A DNA stretch of 64,000 bases from Sycobia sp. Sy_11 (lineage: Eukaryota; Arthropoda; Insecta; Hymenoptera; Epichrysomallidae), in assembly GCA_018907035.1 (NCBI GenBank), contig JACCIC010000179.1, positions 642,001 through 706,000 of the forward strand. Direction: 5' to 3'. Shown here in pieces: positions 47,429-63,689 of the stretch (position 1 is its first letter; every line of letters begins with the position of its first letter). The translations under genes and the position numbers were made by a program. The notes beneath the pieces are model-generated. The model was not told the DNA's origin and did not search any database. It was given only the letters and a program-made list of their open reading frames with translations.

Positions 47429-50146
47429 ATCTATATATATAACGTATTTCCGTCTGACCGTGTATGCTATATATATGATGCCGTAGAAGCGAGATATACA
47501 GTGAGAATCAGAAAGAGAAAGAGTAGTTGGAGTGGCGTGGTGCCGACGGGACTGCGATGAGAATCGGCAATGTAGAAATTTCTCCGAACATAGCATTCTT
47601 CCTATATAGCATTATATATCGCTCTTGAATTTTGTTTACGCAATCGACGTTTCCCATTTATACATTTCACGTGGCATAATATGTACAGTTTTCCGGCACG
47701 AAACGTCAACGAGTAATTTCTACGGCGCCATATCTTCTCTATTTCTGTACATAGTGGCTAGAGAGAGAGAGAGAGAGAGCGCACTCTGTAACTCAGAATT
47801 TTGATGAGGCGCAGGCAGCGCTACAGTACGGGAAGTGCTTCTCATCAAAGAAATTCTCGATGAAAATTTGTAGATTTTATTCTTATATAACTGTGCAGAG
47901 TTGAGGCAAAATCTCTCAAAACTATTAAACCGTAAATGCTCGCAAAGAGATTATAATATAGAGTCGTAAATACACTTTATTAATTGATAATATTTCAATG
48001 TGAATGCTGCGTTGTGTATTACCGACTCATGCGAATATTTAGATTATGATTTGTCTTTTCGGATTTTCGTCATTCAATGTCATTTTATCGTCGATCGAAT
48101 TGATTATTGTTGCTTACTCGTGTCGGGAATTAGTTATCACGCGCGCAAAAAACCGCGAACTTCTAAACAATTTTGAATCGAAATATCTGCTTTCAGTGAT
48201 TTGATTTCTTAAGTTCAATTTTAGATGTTCTTCCAGTGATCGAAATTTTAAGCGCAAATTAAAGATTTATGGTTTACATTGAGCATTATTTAAATTCAGA
48301 CATTCTGTTATTTTGTTCAAAACAATTCAATAGGCCTTTTTCGAATCAAAAGACAGAACTGGCTGTATTTCCAATAATCGGATAGGCCGCAAAGAGATCC
48401 AAAAAATTAATCGAATCTTTTTTTCCTTAAATCTAAACTTTACGAGCTCTTTGACTAGTCCTCGGTACTCTTTCAGAATTCATTCGAATACTGACATTTT
48501 GATAGAAATCAACGAACATTCCATTGGAAATTATGCGGGAATTTTTAAATGACGAGAACGTCTTGATGATGTAGCTGTTGCCTTTTCACTTTTTTCACGC
48601 GGAATCATCCCGTTGCCTGGACTGCGCGCGCGCACGCAACAAATTTCATATCGTGGAAACGATGAGAGCGCGGAAATCGTTCTTCTCCTCTTTCTCTCTC
48701 CCCGCAGGGGCAATGCGTTATTCCCTTGGTTACGGGAATCCAGTGGCGGTGTGTCCGTGCTCAGGAATCAGCATTTTATAACGATAGCGAGACACGAGAA
48801 AGATACAGGCGCGATCCTGACGATTGTTAGACGCGGCTCGGAAGCGAATAGCGTCGGTGGGCCGATCGTAATTCGAGTCCTTAGCGATTGGCACGTCTTC
48901 TTCATCCCATGGGCAGGGAAAGCTGTGGGCTGGGCTGTTCGTTTGTGAGCGAGGGTAGATACACCAAAAGCCCGTGCCTCGCATTCGGAGCCGGGAGGCC
49001 TCGATCGGGCCGATTTGTCGACTGTGCTCGTTTTCTCAGCGTTGCGGTGCGACTGAGCTCTGCAGTTTGCATTTTTTTTTTTATTTTGCTATCTCTTAGG
49101 CATGGTGATTGTATGGTTGTTGTATTGGATAGTTCTCTTCGTTCAAAAGGAATTGTCTGACTATCTTGAATTTGGCCTTAACATCAAATTTGACGACAAA
49201 TTTGTCTTTATCTAGCGCTTTCATTTTCACGCTTAGATTCTATACCTTGAGTATGGTCTTTTGGTATGCAAAAGTCGCGCGAAAAAATTAGAGTCATACA
49301 TATTTATTGGTTGCTTCGCAAAAGATTTCAGGATGGTGACAGCTTTGCAAACAATTTTTTTTTATATAAGACATGCCCAATTCCGTGGCAGACGTGTTTT
49401 CAAAGCCATATCTTTGTTCAGAAGCCATGTTCGAGGACATTTAACGTCGAATTGTTTAAAAAGAGCCAATATACACACCCCGTATCAGTGATATTAATAA
49501 ACATCTGGATACAGAGCCGTACATATAATAGACTATCAAAGCTTAAAAGTTTCCGCTATTGCCTGTGTTATAATAGGGGATTTTATCTGGAAAGTTTGAG
49601 TTAGCCTTCGCATAATTTTTCAGAAATGGCCTCGTAAAAGTCAACGTCATTAGTGAATTTCTTTAACGTAAACCAAATCGTCGTATATTCTTGCATAATG
49701 CAGGAGTCTATCATTGTTTGTATTAGACTTGGAAGATTTACCTCTCATCTCTTCCAGTATGCCCGGACTGCTCCTGACCAAGCCACGCTAACATAAAAAA
49801 ATTCGCGCCTTACGGGCGTTTGCTTATACGAGAAAAAGTTTTTGGGGGGGGGGGTATCTTTTCGAACAAGTGCCACGAGTGCTTGTCGAGTTTCTAATCC
49901 ACGTCGATTAAATCGACGGAGAAGTACGAGAAACTTGCTGTCGGCTTTGTATTTTGCTTTTACGACTTCTCTGCCCCTCCCCCCTTCCCTCCTCGTGCTG
50001 TACATCCCAATTTCTGGCCTTGACGAGAGTGCGAAACGTTGCTCTGGAAGGCCGGCGTGGTGTACAAGGGTGGCTCAACAGGGGTCTAAACTTTGTATCG
50101 TCGTAAAATAAATCGAGAAACGTTTCGAACATGGATTGGATATGTA

Positions 50147-50150
<4 letters not shown>

Positions 50151-50197
<47 letters not shown>
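50151..50197. repeat. (TA)n microsatellite, about 47 bp
   Basis: Uninterrupted TA. Confidence 0.95.
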
Positions 50198-50199
<2 letters not shown>

Positions 50200-52514
50200 T
50201 TCACATTATACTATGAATTATCGTGTAAAGATATTCACTGTTTCATAGCTTCATGATATTAAATTAAAGAATTGGTTATAATTCGTTGTTTTTAAATATA
50301 ATTTGACTGTATTATTGAAAATGTATTCCAGAGCCACTGATTATAGCTTTCGCGCGAATCGTTGCCCATGCGATCGAAGCAAAAGAAAGATCGCTGCTCA
50401 GGCATCAAACCGCCATCGGGCCAATGAAACGGTCCCGAGGTGTACGTGTATTGTTAGAACGCCGAAGATTTCCGTTAACCTCCGTATGAATCGTCGTTGT
50501 GGCAGGCCACATTAATTATGGCGCTTCGAGGCAAAATGTAATCATGATTAATGGGACGGAGAATGACGTAACCGAAGGTCATTGGTCCCGAAAATAGTCC
50601 ATTACCTGCGCAAGCACGACATTGATTGTGCGTATCGCGTTCGCTTCATACTGGCTCTGCGGTGTAAGAGACACGAGGAGTTAAGGCTATGCCGGAAAAT
50701 AATCTCTCCCCCCGGCTCCTAGGACGGGGCGTTGAAAAATGATGCTTGTAAATAAAAACCCAAAAAGTGGAGCAACGATTTTTTTGCGCACGGGCGTGTA
50801 CCATCATCGCCGCATCTGTCTTATATGTATCCTATATAATATCTCGCGTAGTGCGCGACGTTTATCGTTTCGCAGCAAAGCGACGACAGCTGTTTCTTTT
50901 TTTTTTTTTTTTTGCTTTTTCACACTGACATTCCTCATTCCTCTCTCGGGTCTCTACCAGCTGCTTCCTCCATCTCTCTCTCTCTCTCCCTCTCGCTCCA
51001 CCTCTAAGCGCAAACATCTCATTTTCGTTCTTTTAATTCAAATCGCGCATGCGCGCCAAGGTTCAAAGGGTTCATTTTAAAACTTGCCTGCATATTAATG
51101 CACGCATTGTAACTATGTCGACACCTCGCACTGGTGAACAAATGTTCGCACCTCCTTTTTTTTGGTTCGGCGTGTTTTCGTCCGCTTCGTCTCGAGAATA
51201 GAAGTGTGTGTGTGTGTGCGCGCGCGTGTGTTTATTATATAATAGGCACGAGTAAGCCCTGGAATTCTGAAAGTATTGCGACCCCGGCCGCGCGCGTCTT
51301 GTGCGCGGACGGACGAACGAGACTCTTGGAGGGCCGAACGAATGGACAGGAAGTTGAGAGCGTAAACATTAGCGCCGGGGACGAAGGCCGAAAGCGCTCG
51401 GTCGCGCGCGTGCGTGTATTTAATGTAAGGTTCGCATTTGGGCCAATTCCGCCGCGACCACGTCGCCCGCGCTTCCCCGGGACTCGGCCGTGTGCTCGTG
51501 CGCGGAGTGGTGCACTTGCCACACGATATTGAGCCGGGTCTGGGGTGGGAGCGGAGGGGTCAATGTGTCTTTAAGGCACCTGTGTGCTTGGTTTTTGTCT
51601 GTTTATGCCTTTTTTTTTGCGCTGGATGAGCCAAGAAGCGTTGTGGCGTTGACTGAAAAGAAAGAGAGAACCGACGGGGGGGGGGGTTTGGGAAACCTGC
51701 ATCGAGAAAATAAGCTAAAGTTAATTCAATAAAGGAATTATTAATGCAATTATCTTATCGGCGAGATATTCGGACGGCATTTATGCATGGATAGTAATTC
51801 TGGAGCTGCGTCGCGACCAACGCGAAGTCCCGCTCCCTCGCTCTGCATCCTCTTTGCTCAGCTAAATTCTTTTCCCTGTCTTGTTTGTCTACTTCACCCT
51901 CCCTCTCCTCCTTCCCGCACAATATCGCAACATGGTTTCACGCGTATACGCTTGCGTCCCTTTGTTTCAACTCTTCAACGCTTCTCTCACTCTCTCTCTC
52001 TCTCTTTTCCCATATTGCGCGGATGTATGTGTAGAATAATATTGTCGTTCTTAGATTTCGAGCGGTGCTCAAGATAACAGAGATACAATAATAAAATTTA
52101 CAATAATTACAATATGCTTTCTAATAAAAATTACGTCAATTACAATAATTACGAATAAAAGTTGAAAGGAATAATTTTTTAATTATTCAATGAACGAAAA
52201 ATCAATTTATGGATATAATATGTGATATAAAAAATATTTAAGCTGCAATGTCGTTTGCCTGTATTTTTCCAAAATAACGAGAATATTTATATTAACAAAC
52301 TAGAAATTCGAAATACACAATTCTGTTTAAATATAAATTTTTTTTTATCATTTATCATATTAATAATTTTTTTTAATTGGAATTATAAGCATAAAATGCA
52401 ATTTCACAATTGTTGGTAAAAATAATGTAGATTAGTTGACCATCTGAAATGATGCGACTTATTGTATTTAATAAAAAAGTTTTTTCCCCGAGACGATATC
52501 CTCCTTGAATTGAA

Positions 52515-52558
52515 GAGGTTCATAGTCGATGCTTGAATGCCGAGGTTCATAGTCGATG
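52515..52558. repeat. 27-bp tandem repeat, about 1.6 copies
   Basis: GAGGTTCATAGTCGATG occurs at 52515-52531 and again exactly at 52542-52558. The surrounding sequence is AT-rich with no gene. Confidence 0.8.
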
Positions 52559-53296
52559 TTCTTATTTCGATTTCTTTGAAAGACAGAAATTCATGACGTT
52601 CTAGACCCAAAAAAAAATTGCACGAAGTTTTATAAAGAAAAAAGGGGGATAATTATAGACTAACCCATCGGAAATGACTAAAAACTAAGAAAAAAAAAAG
52701 TAGAAAGAAAAACAAAAACACAAGAAGCACATCCTTTTTGAAATACTTTCCTCCGGCGCTAATGCATTATATACTCAAGCGTATACTTATCAAAAAGCCA
52801 ACGAATTCAAAAGCGAGGGGAACAGCGTGCCATATAATAAATTTTCGAAAAAGGAAACAAATTGCAGAACGAAACTTCTTCCACGGCTTGTTTCCTCAAA
52901 GAAACTTGTGTACTTGCCGAGAAAAAGCGCGCGAGAAGGGCGGGGCATCGGGAGGAAGAGGGGGGTGGGCGCAAAACAGTTATTGAACAAAAAATAACTC
53001 TCGCACCTTCTGTATTCACGCACGGGCGCGTGTTTATGCTTACGTATGTGTGCGAATATAACACGCGCGCGCGCGGGCGCGCGCGCAGGCACACATACAA
53101 ACGCTCTTGCGTTAGCGCTTCAAAGAAATTCTGCTTCTCCTCCTTGCCACTCCCCTCCCCTGGCCGCGAAAGAAGAATACGCAAAACCATCTATACTCTG
53201 AACGCCGCGTCTATACTCTCTCGTTTTACGCCCGATGCGCGAAACGCGCGCATCGAGAGCACGCGGGCGCGTCGGCCAATTTTCTGCTTCTTTTCC

Positions 53297-53302
<6 letters not shown>

Positions 53303-53337
<35 letters not shown>
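53303..53337. repeat. (CT)n microsatellite, about 35 bp
   Basis: Uninterrupted CT. Confidence 0.95.
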
Positions 53338-53339
<2 letters not shown>

Positions 53340-54711
53340 CGGGCAATCCTCCTCACGCGGCAGCGTCCTTCACTTTCTCTTTCTCTTTCTCGGTTCCCGC
53401 GATGATGCGCGCGAACGTTAGTACAGTAGTACACGAAGTACCTTTACTTCTTCTTTTCCTTCTTATGCTTTTCTCATATATATCTATATATATACACTAA
53501 CATGTACCTGATACGGCCCGCGGCAAAAAAAAAAAAAAAACAACAAAACTCCCAGCGGCGTTTTCGCACATCACGGTGCCAATTTTGCAAAACGCCTCGA
53601 AGGAATTCCAGGGACACGACGGCGCGCGAGCTGCGGACGCAGAGACGACGCTGCCTTCTGCAATACAAGAGTGTACGAAAGGAGCCGGCGGGCGGGAGGA
53701 GGAGGGGAAGGATTCACTCGACAGTGCTCATGCAAAGAGTCGCTATGAATTTTTGCTTGATTTCTATATACACACATACACATACCGCAGTAGGATCGGG
53801 TCACCTTTCTACGAGTGTGACGTACGAATGTGATTCGGCGTGGAGAGATTTTTTTAGCGTTGCACAGATAAAAAAAGTGCGCTACATCATTATAGGTTTA
53901 TACGATCCTCGGTAAAAAATGCACGGAAGAGGGCAGAATGGGGGAAAGAGTAATATGACAATGTATTGACCGCCTAAAGGGGTATACTTTCGAAAACAAT
54001 GAAAAAAGAAACGCAAACATGATGATATTTTCTGAATATGTGAAACAGCGTTGAAATCGCAATTGTAAATCTTACTGGAAAACACTCACGATTGTATAGA
54101 TTTTTGATTTGGAATTAATATTTTTCGAAAGTAATTTATCGAACGACGCAAGTATGATGTAAATTTAAGTTCATGGAAACGAGCGTTGATACAGCGGAGA
54201 TGTACAAGTCTATAATCGCACAATGTAAACTGCTATACAATCGAATGCCCAGCTAGACGTAATTCTTGAAAAATTTCACCAAAGTTTTGCGAAACACTTT
54301 TCTAAAGACATTAAGTTTTTTTTTTTTATTCTTCTTCACCGTCGTAGTCACGAAAATATTCTCTCGCTCTACTTCTATATCACGCTCTTTCATTCGATCT
54401 TTCGGATTCGGTTCGGACACCTTACAATTAAGTATCTCTCGTGATAAGTAGAGGAATCGTTGCCCTTAAAAGCCTTGTGAAAACTTTTCTATCAATATAC
54501 GCAAACTCTTGGAAAAATAATGGAAATCAAAGCTATTATTAGACGTTACTCGCAACTCATTCACGGAACCGAGTTTCCGGCAATATCTGCTTATTCAACT
54601 AGTTACCGAAGTACATAAATAAACCTCGGTGACAACAAAGTAAATAAAAATCAGGGTCTGTTGGGGATCTCTTGGCGTTGCGAAAGCATCTCCCTTCAGC
54701 CCCTCTATCTC

Positions 54712-54751
54712 TCTCTCTCTCTCTCTCTCACTCACTCACTCACTCACTCAC
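54712..54751. repeat. (CT)n-(CTCA)n compound repeat
   Basis: CT to about 54729, then CTCA units. Confidence 0.9.
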
Positions 54752-54896
54752 TGTTACTCTATCTCTATCGTCCGCTTCCTCTCATACCCGAATGCCACAA
54801 CACATGCACACTTGAGAATTCGTACTTCTGTCCCGCGAACTCCATCCACCCTCGCGCAGTAAATCAGCTTTTTTGAGAGAGCCATCGGTAGAAAGG

Positions 54897-54919
54897 TGGG
54901 GTGGGGCGTGGGGGCGGGG
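54897..54919 (+). other. G-quadruplex motif
   Basis: Four G runs of four or five with loops T, CGT and C, at the start of a GC-rich block. Confidence 0.5.
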
Positions 54920-55040
54920 CGAAGGAGACGCTGAAGGAAGGGCGGTGTGCAGGTCGCGAGAACTTCGAGCTAAGCGCTTCGCGGCTCTCCTTCCTGCTTT
55001 GCCCGAGCCACGGAAAATAGTTTTAGCGTCCAATTGCGTT

Positions 55041-55042
<2 letters not shown>

Positions 55043-55098
<56 letters not shown>
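55043..55098. repeat. (TA)n microsatellite, about 56 bp
   Basis: Uninterrupted AT. Confidence 0.95.
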
Positions 55099-55103
<5 letters not shown>

Positions 55104-55109
55104 CAAGAA

Positions 55110-55131
55110 AAGCGAAGTCGAAGCGAAGTCG
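55110..55131. repeat. 11-bp tandem duplication AAGCGAAGTCG
   Basis: Two exact adjacent copies (55110-55120 and 55121-55131) follow the (TA)n tract that ends at 55098. Confidence 0.75.
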
Positions 55132-56281
55132 TAAAAGTATACGCGCGCGTCCATCATCCCGCGTGCTGTAGCGGCAGGAAGACGGGAGGCGCGCTTTATT
55201 TCCGGCCCCGGAACGACTGCCATGCAGTCTCGTTCCTGCGCGCTCTGTCCCGCGCGGTTATAACGGACGCGCGCGATCGCGCCTCCTCCTCCCCCACCCC
55301 CCTACCCTCCGAAGCTTTGCTATGTATAATTTATGCGCGAAGCTCAAGTCGGCGTAGAGGAGCGCGCGAAAAGCAGCTGTACGCGGAGGAATCTTCAGCG
55401 GGCGGGCGGATTAAGAGAGGATTCGAGGGAGCGCGGGGCGTGAGGGGAGGGAGAACTTCAGTGACCGCGGGAGTTTTCCAGGTCGAGGAACGCGCGCGGG
55501 GCGGGACCGCCTCCGAGGTGTTGTCGTCTGAGGGGGTCAGTAGAGGGGGGTGGGAGACAGAAGCCGTATTCTGATTCTCATCTACCGGTAAGGCGGGATC
55601 AATTTTCTTCAGGTGTTTTATATAATATAGAAAGCTGCCACGCAGCGATCGGCCGGGGGTTTGCGGAATTTGTGACCTGTCACGCATCGAACAGGTACGT
55701 TCGGCGAAGCAATTTCCGTTTGGGCTATCTTTCCGCTCCACGAGGACCCGAGCGCGCGCGCGTGTGTGAATGTCTTCTACGAGATACGGGTGATCTGCAG
55801 CCGTCGCGATATAGTTCATCTTGTCCGATTTTGATTCCATCAAAAATATAAGTAAACAGAAGGACGACAGAATAATGTCGAGGCAAAAAATCAAAATGCC
55901 AACAAAAAAACACTGAATAAGAGAACTTTTTTTGATTTTTGATCATATAATAATAATGCTTCAAAATATTCACTCAATTATTTTACAATACATTTATATT
56001 TCAAAAAATTTAATACTTATTTTATATAATAGTTACTTTGGATAATATGTGCGCAGTAATACATCCATATCTATACTTAATACTGTGACCCAGAAGTACC
56101 AAACGCGTTCAGAAAAAGCTCTCGGATTGCGCAACGTTCTCTCTCTCTCTCCTCCAATACCGCGTGGCACGTTCGCGCTTTGCAAATGCGTTTATTATAT
56201 ATTTGAATTTCAAAGCGAAACTCTACGCGCTTGGCGGCACGCATATTTACCACGTGGCATGCGGCGGTCAGCTGGGTAGAG

Positions 56282-56283
<2 letters not shown>

Positions 56284-56324
<41 letters not shown>
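56284..56324. repeat. (CT)n microsatellite, about 41 bp
   Basis: Uninterrupted CT. A GA tract lies 60 bp downstream (56384-56407), so the pair can fold back. Confidence 0.95.
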
Positions 56325-56332
<8 letters not shown>

Positions 56333-56474
56333 TCTCTCAATGCAAAATATTTTTTTGCGCTAATGTTCGTGCTGCAGGAGGAAGAGAGAGAGAGAGAGAG
56401 AGAGAGAAGGAAGCTGTCACGTTAAATCTTAATATATAATATTTATAGTCTGCCAGGCTTCGTAACGAACAGGC

Positions 56475-56539
<65 letters not shown>
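56475..56539. repeat. (GA)n microsatellite, about 65 bp
   Basis: GA with one GG interruption at 56500. Confidence 0.95.
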
Positions 56540-56543
<4 letters not shown>

Positions 56544-56818
56544 GAGGGAAGCCGGGAAGCTGTTTTCTGCGTTTCTCTTACGGTTTGCAGCGACGTTTTC
56601 TCGTCAACGTTACGAATGGCATAAAAGTGTGGCTCATAGTATAATATAGATGCGCTTGCGCAAATACGAGCCCGACAAATTTAATATAACGTGCGAGTTG
56701 CAAGAAAGGAATGTTATTCTCGCACGCGACACGCGCGTATAAACTAATGGAAATATTTTAAAAATGCCGGGTAGAATTACTCTTGGCACGATATTATACA
56801 CACTGAATAACATTGTTG

Positions 56819-56823
<5 letters not shown>

Positions 56824-56881
<58 letters not shown>
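56824..56881. repeat. (TA)n microsatellite, about 58 bp
   Basis: Uninterrupted AT, then CATACATG units. Confidence 0.95.
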
Positions 56882-56885
<4 letters not shown>

Positions 56886-58473
56886 CATGTATGTATTCAT
56901 TCATTGAAAAATGTAGACAATTGTTGAAATTTTTTAAAAATTCATTGAACCGAATTTGCTTTGTATAATATAAAAGTCGGGCATTCTTTGTGTTTTTTTT
57001 TTTATTAAATTTTATTTTTTTGTTTTTTTTTTCTCTTTTGCTCATGTTACTTGTAATTCCATTGGGATGGAATATTGTAAAACAACCCTGCCTTCAGCAC
57101 GAGCTTTTAGTTTTCATGTCAAAATGTTATTTATTACTTTTTATGGTCGACGTATTTTTTTTTTTTTTTTGTATTTTTCAATTGAACGGTTCAATGAAAC
57201 ACAGTAAACTAATTCGGTATCGCTGTCAAAGTTTCGAGTTAAAAATTACACACGGCTGTCAGTACTTCAATATAAATAACGTGCGCAATGCCATCGCGAA
57301 TTCGTCTGATTGTATTATTATCGCCACGTGTGCAACGTATACACTTTCCTTAACATTTATTTTTTTTGCGCGAGCGAGCAGTACCTAACCTCTCACAATG
57401 TAAATGACACTAAGATATCCTGGATCTGTTTACTCGTCATCTAAATTTTACAGTTTCACCGCAGTATTACCCAATGAATTGATCATTTTAATTTATCATT
57501 TTAGTCCAAAAAAGCCTTTTAGTCCTCAGAACGGATCGACCCGCGCCGCAGGAGGCGTCGAAACGTCGTACGAGCCTTAGGCAAGCCTGCCTCACTATGA
57601 TTTTCTCCAACATTAAATCACGGGCCGTCCTACCCTCCCATTTCAGTTCATTCATCGCTCTCGATTACCAGCTACCAATAATATCGACATTTCGACCTCG
57701 TACTCAGCGTCCGTTCAGCCCCTCGTGGAGCCACCCCCCGTGCGCACGATGGAAAGCAAGCCCATATACCATGCACATATACACGCAACGGTTTTTCTTC
57801 TCCCCCCTCTCCCCCGTCACGATGAACCCTAATCCCTGCCGTATATACATACGGATACGTGCTAGTCCTCCTATTGAATTATTTAACGGTTACGAAACGA
57901 GACCGGACGGGCGACGCGCCGCATATGCATAATAATATGCTAATTTGCAACAATCAAAAAAAAAAAAAAAAAAGAAAGAAAAAAATGCCGCGGGAAGGAA
58001 TGCCAAAGACCTCGGCGCCCGCGCAAAAAATCCCTTACCAGACCAGCGAATTAATTGCCCCGGGTGGAAAAATCTCCTTCCCCCCCCGCCCCTACCCGCG
58101 CGCGCGAGCGCGCGTGCTCCTAGAATGAACCCGTAGGAAAAGTGGAAAAATGGCCATCGGGTACATTCCGGGCGCGTGCCCGTTGGTGCAAAACCTCTGC
58201 CGCCGGCGACGTGTTTCGCGCGCACCCCTCTCCCATCTGCCCGATGGTTCTTTCTGTTTTTCGCCGATCTTACGTATACACTCCCCCCCCCCCCCTTCGC
58301 CATCCTTCTTTTTCGGCTCGCAAACTCCATTGTACGTACAGGCGCACGCACGCACACACGCTCGCTGACAATGTCGAGTCGTGTTCTTGTTACGCCCCGA
58401 GACGCCTGGCCGGCTCGCGAGGTCTTCGCCCGGAAATTCGAGCTTTGCTTAATTGCCACCAACGAAGTACCGT

Positions 58474-61355
<2,882 letters not shown>

Positions 61356-61400
<45 letters not shown>
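61356..61400. repeat. (TA)n microsatellite, about 45 bp
   Basis: Preceded by a short CG run at 61342-61353. Confidence 0.95.
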
Positions 61401-61402
<2 letters not shown>

Positions 61403-61599
61403 GATTAGTGGGAGGAAAAACGCGCAGAATCCCGTCGTCCAAGCAGAATTTTTAGCGGGTACGTGGGTTTATAATAAACCTTCGCGCGCGCGCGCACGGC
61501 AGAAAAAAAATTCACCCCAAAAAGATCGGGGGCAGAAAAATAAATGCGACCTTTGTGCCTAATCGAATAAGAACGATAACAATAGCGAGAACGCAAAAA

Positions 61600-61631
<32 letters not shown>

Positions 61632-61662
61632 ACAACAATAACAACAACAACAACAGCAACAA
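61600..61662. repeat. (CAG/CAA)n opa-like repeat
   Basis: CAG units, then CAA units, with one TAA interruption. A Gln-run reading on the plus strand is short and stops on both sides. Confidence 0.9.
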
Positions 61663-61855
61663 AAATAATAATAATTATAACAAAGCTTCTTCAGCAGAAA
61701 TTTTTTATATATAGAACTCATTTCGAACTGCGCATGTAATAGCTATGCACGCTGGCAATATAATGCGACTGTACGGGAGGGTCGAGGTGAAAGAGGGGAA
61801 GAAGAAATGCTCGCACCACACCGAGGCCCATTACCATATGTGCTGGCGAATTTGT

Positions 61856-61857
<2 letters not shown>

Positions 61858-61888
<31 letters not shown>

Positions 61889-61899
61889 TGTGTGTGTGT
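61858..61899. repeat. (CG)n-(GT)n compound microsatellite
   Basis: CG to 61872, then GT. Confidence 0.95.
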
Positions 61900-62051
61900 C
61901 GGAGGCCGCTCACCGCACCGCATCATTATCGTCGCGCACGCGACAAGACTTGGCGCCGCTCGCTTGTGTCTTTTTTGCCCCTTCCCCCCTTTTCGCGGGA
62001 CTATCGCTGTTACGTATGCACTATGGTTTATGTACACACGCAACGTGCACG

Positions 62052-62053
<2 letters not shown>

Positions 62054-62093
<40 letters not shown>
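62054..62093. repeat. (CT)n microsatellite, about 40 bp
   Basis: Uninterrupted CT. Confidence 0.95.
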
Positions 62094-62095
<2 letters not shown>

Positions 62096-63522
62096 TCTCG
62101 CTCGCGCATCGCGTCGCGGCGCGCTGGGCTGCGCGCTCAATTTTCCCGCCGCGGCGCCGATTCGCGATATTCGAGGCAAAATAAATGTATGTGTGTATGG
62201 AGCGCGGTAATTTTACGCGGATGACTGCGGGTTGTGCTGTAATGACGGGGGGGGGGCGTGGTGGTGGTTTGCCTGTACGTTTTCTTTGATACGCTTCGCT
62301 ATCTGCCGTGTGTGTGCGCGCGCGCGCGTGTGTGTGTGCAGAATTACTATTGAAAGGAATTTATTGATAACGATTTTCTCGCGATTCTGAATTTTTCGTA
62401 ATAAAAGGCGTATAATGAGTATCTAATATCGGTTATAGTAGGCGGATAAAGTATCTTGCGTGTTTCGGGCCCCTCGTCATTGGATTTTCCGGTCTGCGAT
62501 GGAACACCAATAGAGGCATCCACATTATTGGGCTTTCACTCCTACCCAATCGGGAAAAAATATGCAAAACATTCGACACAAATGTTTTTAAAATTCAAGG
62601 CGACAGATGGGGTACAACGACACGTAATAAACAGCAAATTTACATTACGTCATTTGTAAAATTATTGAAATCATCTTGTGTACGGTGAGAAATCTGATCT
62701 ACAATGATTTTACTTGTTCCCGGCTATGGTACTCAGTCATTGCTACTTCAATTTTCCACCGCGACGAGGCGCATCCTTGCTCAAAGCAAAGTTGCGCGTA
62801 AAAAGTCGTAAATAAAGCTTTATTACACATCCTCTCTATATTTGGTATTATTCCAATTACTTCTGAGAAGGAATGCGAATTGTTCTTATTTCGTTACATA
62901 TTTGTCCCGCTTTTTTATTTCAATGTTGTATCTTTTAACATTTGTGTGATTTCTCTTCTATGATCATCGTGGCATATTTTTTTTTTTTTTAACTAAATCA
63001 ATGAATTTAAAATTCTTAAATGCACTTACCAATTATAATTATCCTTTTAATTTTCGCTTCCTGTGGCCCGACGATTTATCGAGAGTAAAGAGAATAAATA
63101 TCACTTTGAGTCGCGGACGTTTACTTTTAAAAATTCCAGGCGACCCGCTCCCTCGTCGCAGACCCCTCTTTCTCTCCTTCTACACGGAAAAGGTACATAC
63201 ACAAGTGGAGCTACACCGCGCTCACTTTATTCAAACAGTAGTACAGTATAATTTATTGGCAAACGTTTATAATAGAATCGCTTTGGCAAATATACCGATG
63301 GAGGGATAGTATATGTAGCTGATTTTTTAGCATTGAAATCAATTGGAGATAAATTATTTCAAAGCTGGAACGCCGGAGAATAGAAATGAATTGCTGGGCA
63401 GCGGGTGCGCGAGTGTTTATCTGTGCCTCTCTCGTTCTCTCTCTCTCCCTCTCTCCCTCTTTCATCCTCCATGTCGGTGCCTCGCTAGTTTTCCCGGGGT
63501 GCAGCTCTTAAACGTTTCTGCT

Positions 63523-63564
63523 CGTGTGTGTGTGTGTGTGTGTGTAGTATATATATATATATAT
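63523..63564. repeat. (GT)n-(TA)n compound microsatellite
   Basis: GT to 63546, then TA. Confidence 0.9.
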
Positions 63565-63638
63565 GTGTGTGGGTGATAGTTTGCTGTGTGTGTTGTGTGT
63601 GTGTGTTGTGGTTGTGGTGTGTATATATACACACATAC

Positions 63639-63642
<4 letters not shown>

Positions 63643-63687
<45 letters not shown>
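63643..63687. repeat. (GA)n microsatellite, about 45 bp
   Basis: Uninterrupted GA. Confidence 0.95.

Positions 63688-63689
<2 letters not shown>

Larger units (their letters stand above)
46051..50150. other. Gene-free stretch
   Basis: Mixed composition to 47600, then AT-rich and repeat-poor (47800-50140). Short frames near 49260 lack any recognisable motif. Confidence 0.5.
50198..55042. other. Gene-free stretch
   Basis: Mixed CpG-rich (50.3-51.6 kb, 52.9-53.7 kb) and AT-rich sections. Nothing recognisable as a gene. Confidence 0.5.
55132..58473. other. Gene-free stretch
   Basis: CpG-rich at 55.1-55.6 kb and 57.9-58.4 kb, AT-rich between, with CT/GA/TA arrays. No gene recognised. Confidence 0.5.

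Noticed and set aside
49266..49604. 112-residue plus-strand frame in a repeat-poor stretch
   Set aside because: The composition is plausible but there is no recognisable motif and an overlapping frame is open as well. Not enough to call a gene.
57535..57580. GTCGAAACGTCG motif with a small GC stem before it, resembling a hammerhead 3' half
   Set aside because: The 5' core strand is absent, flanks are single-copy-looking, and the match is too short to separate from chance.
61405..61721. Poly-Leu and poly-Cys open frames on the minus strand
   Set aside because: These are antisense readings of the CAG/CAA array in two registers.
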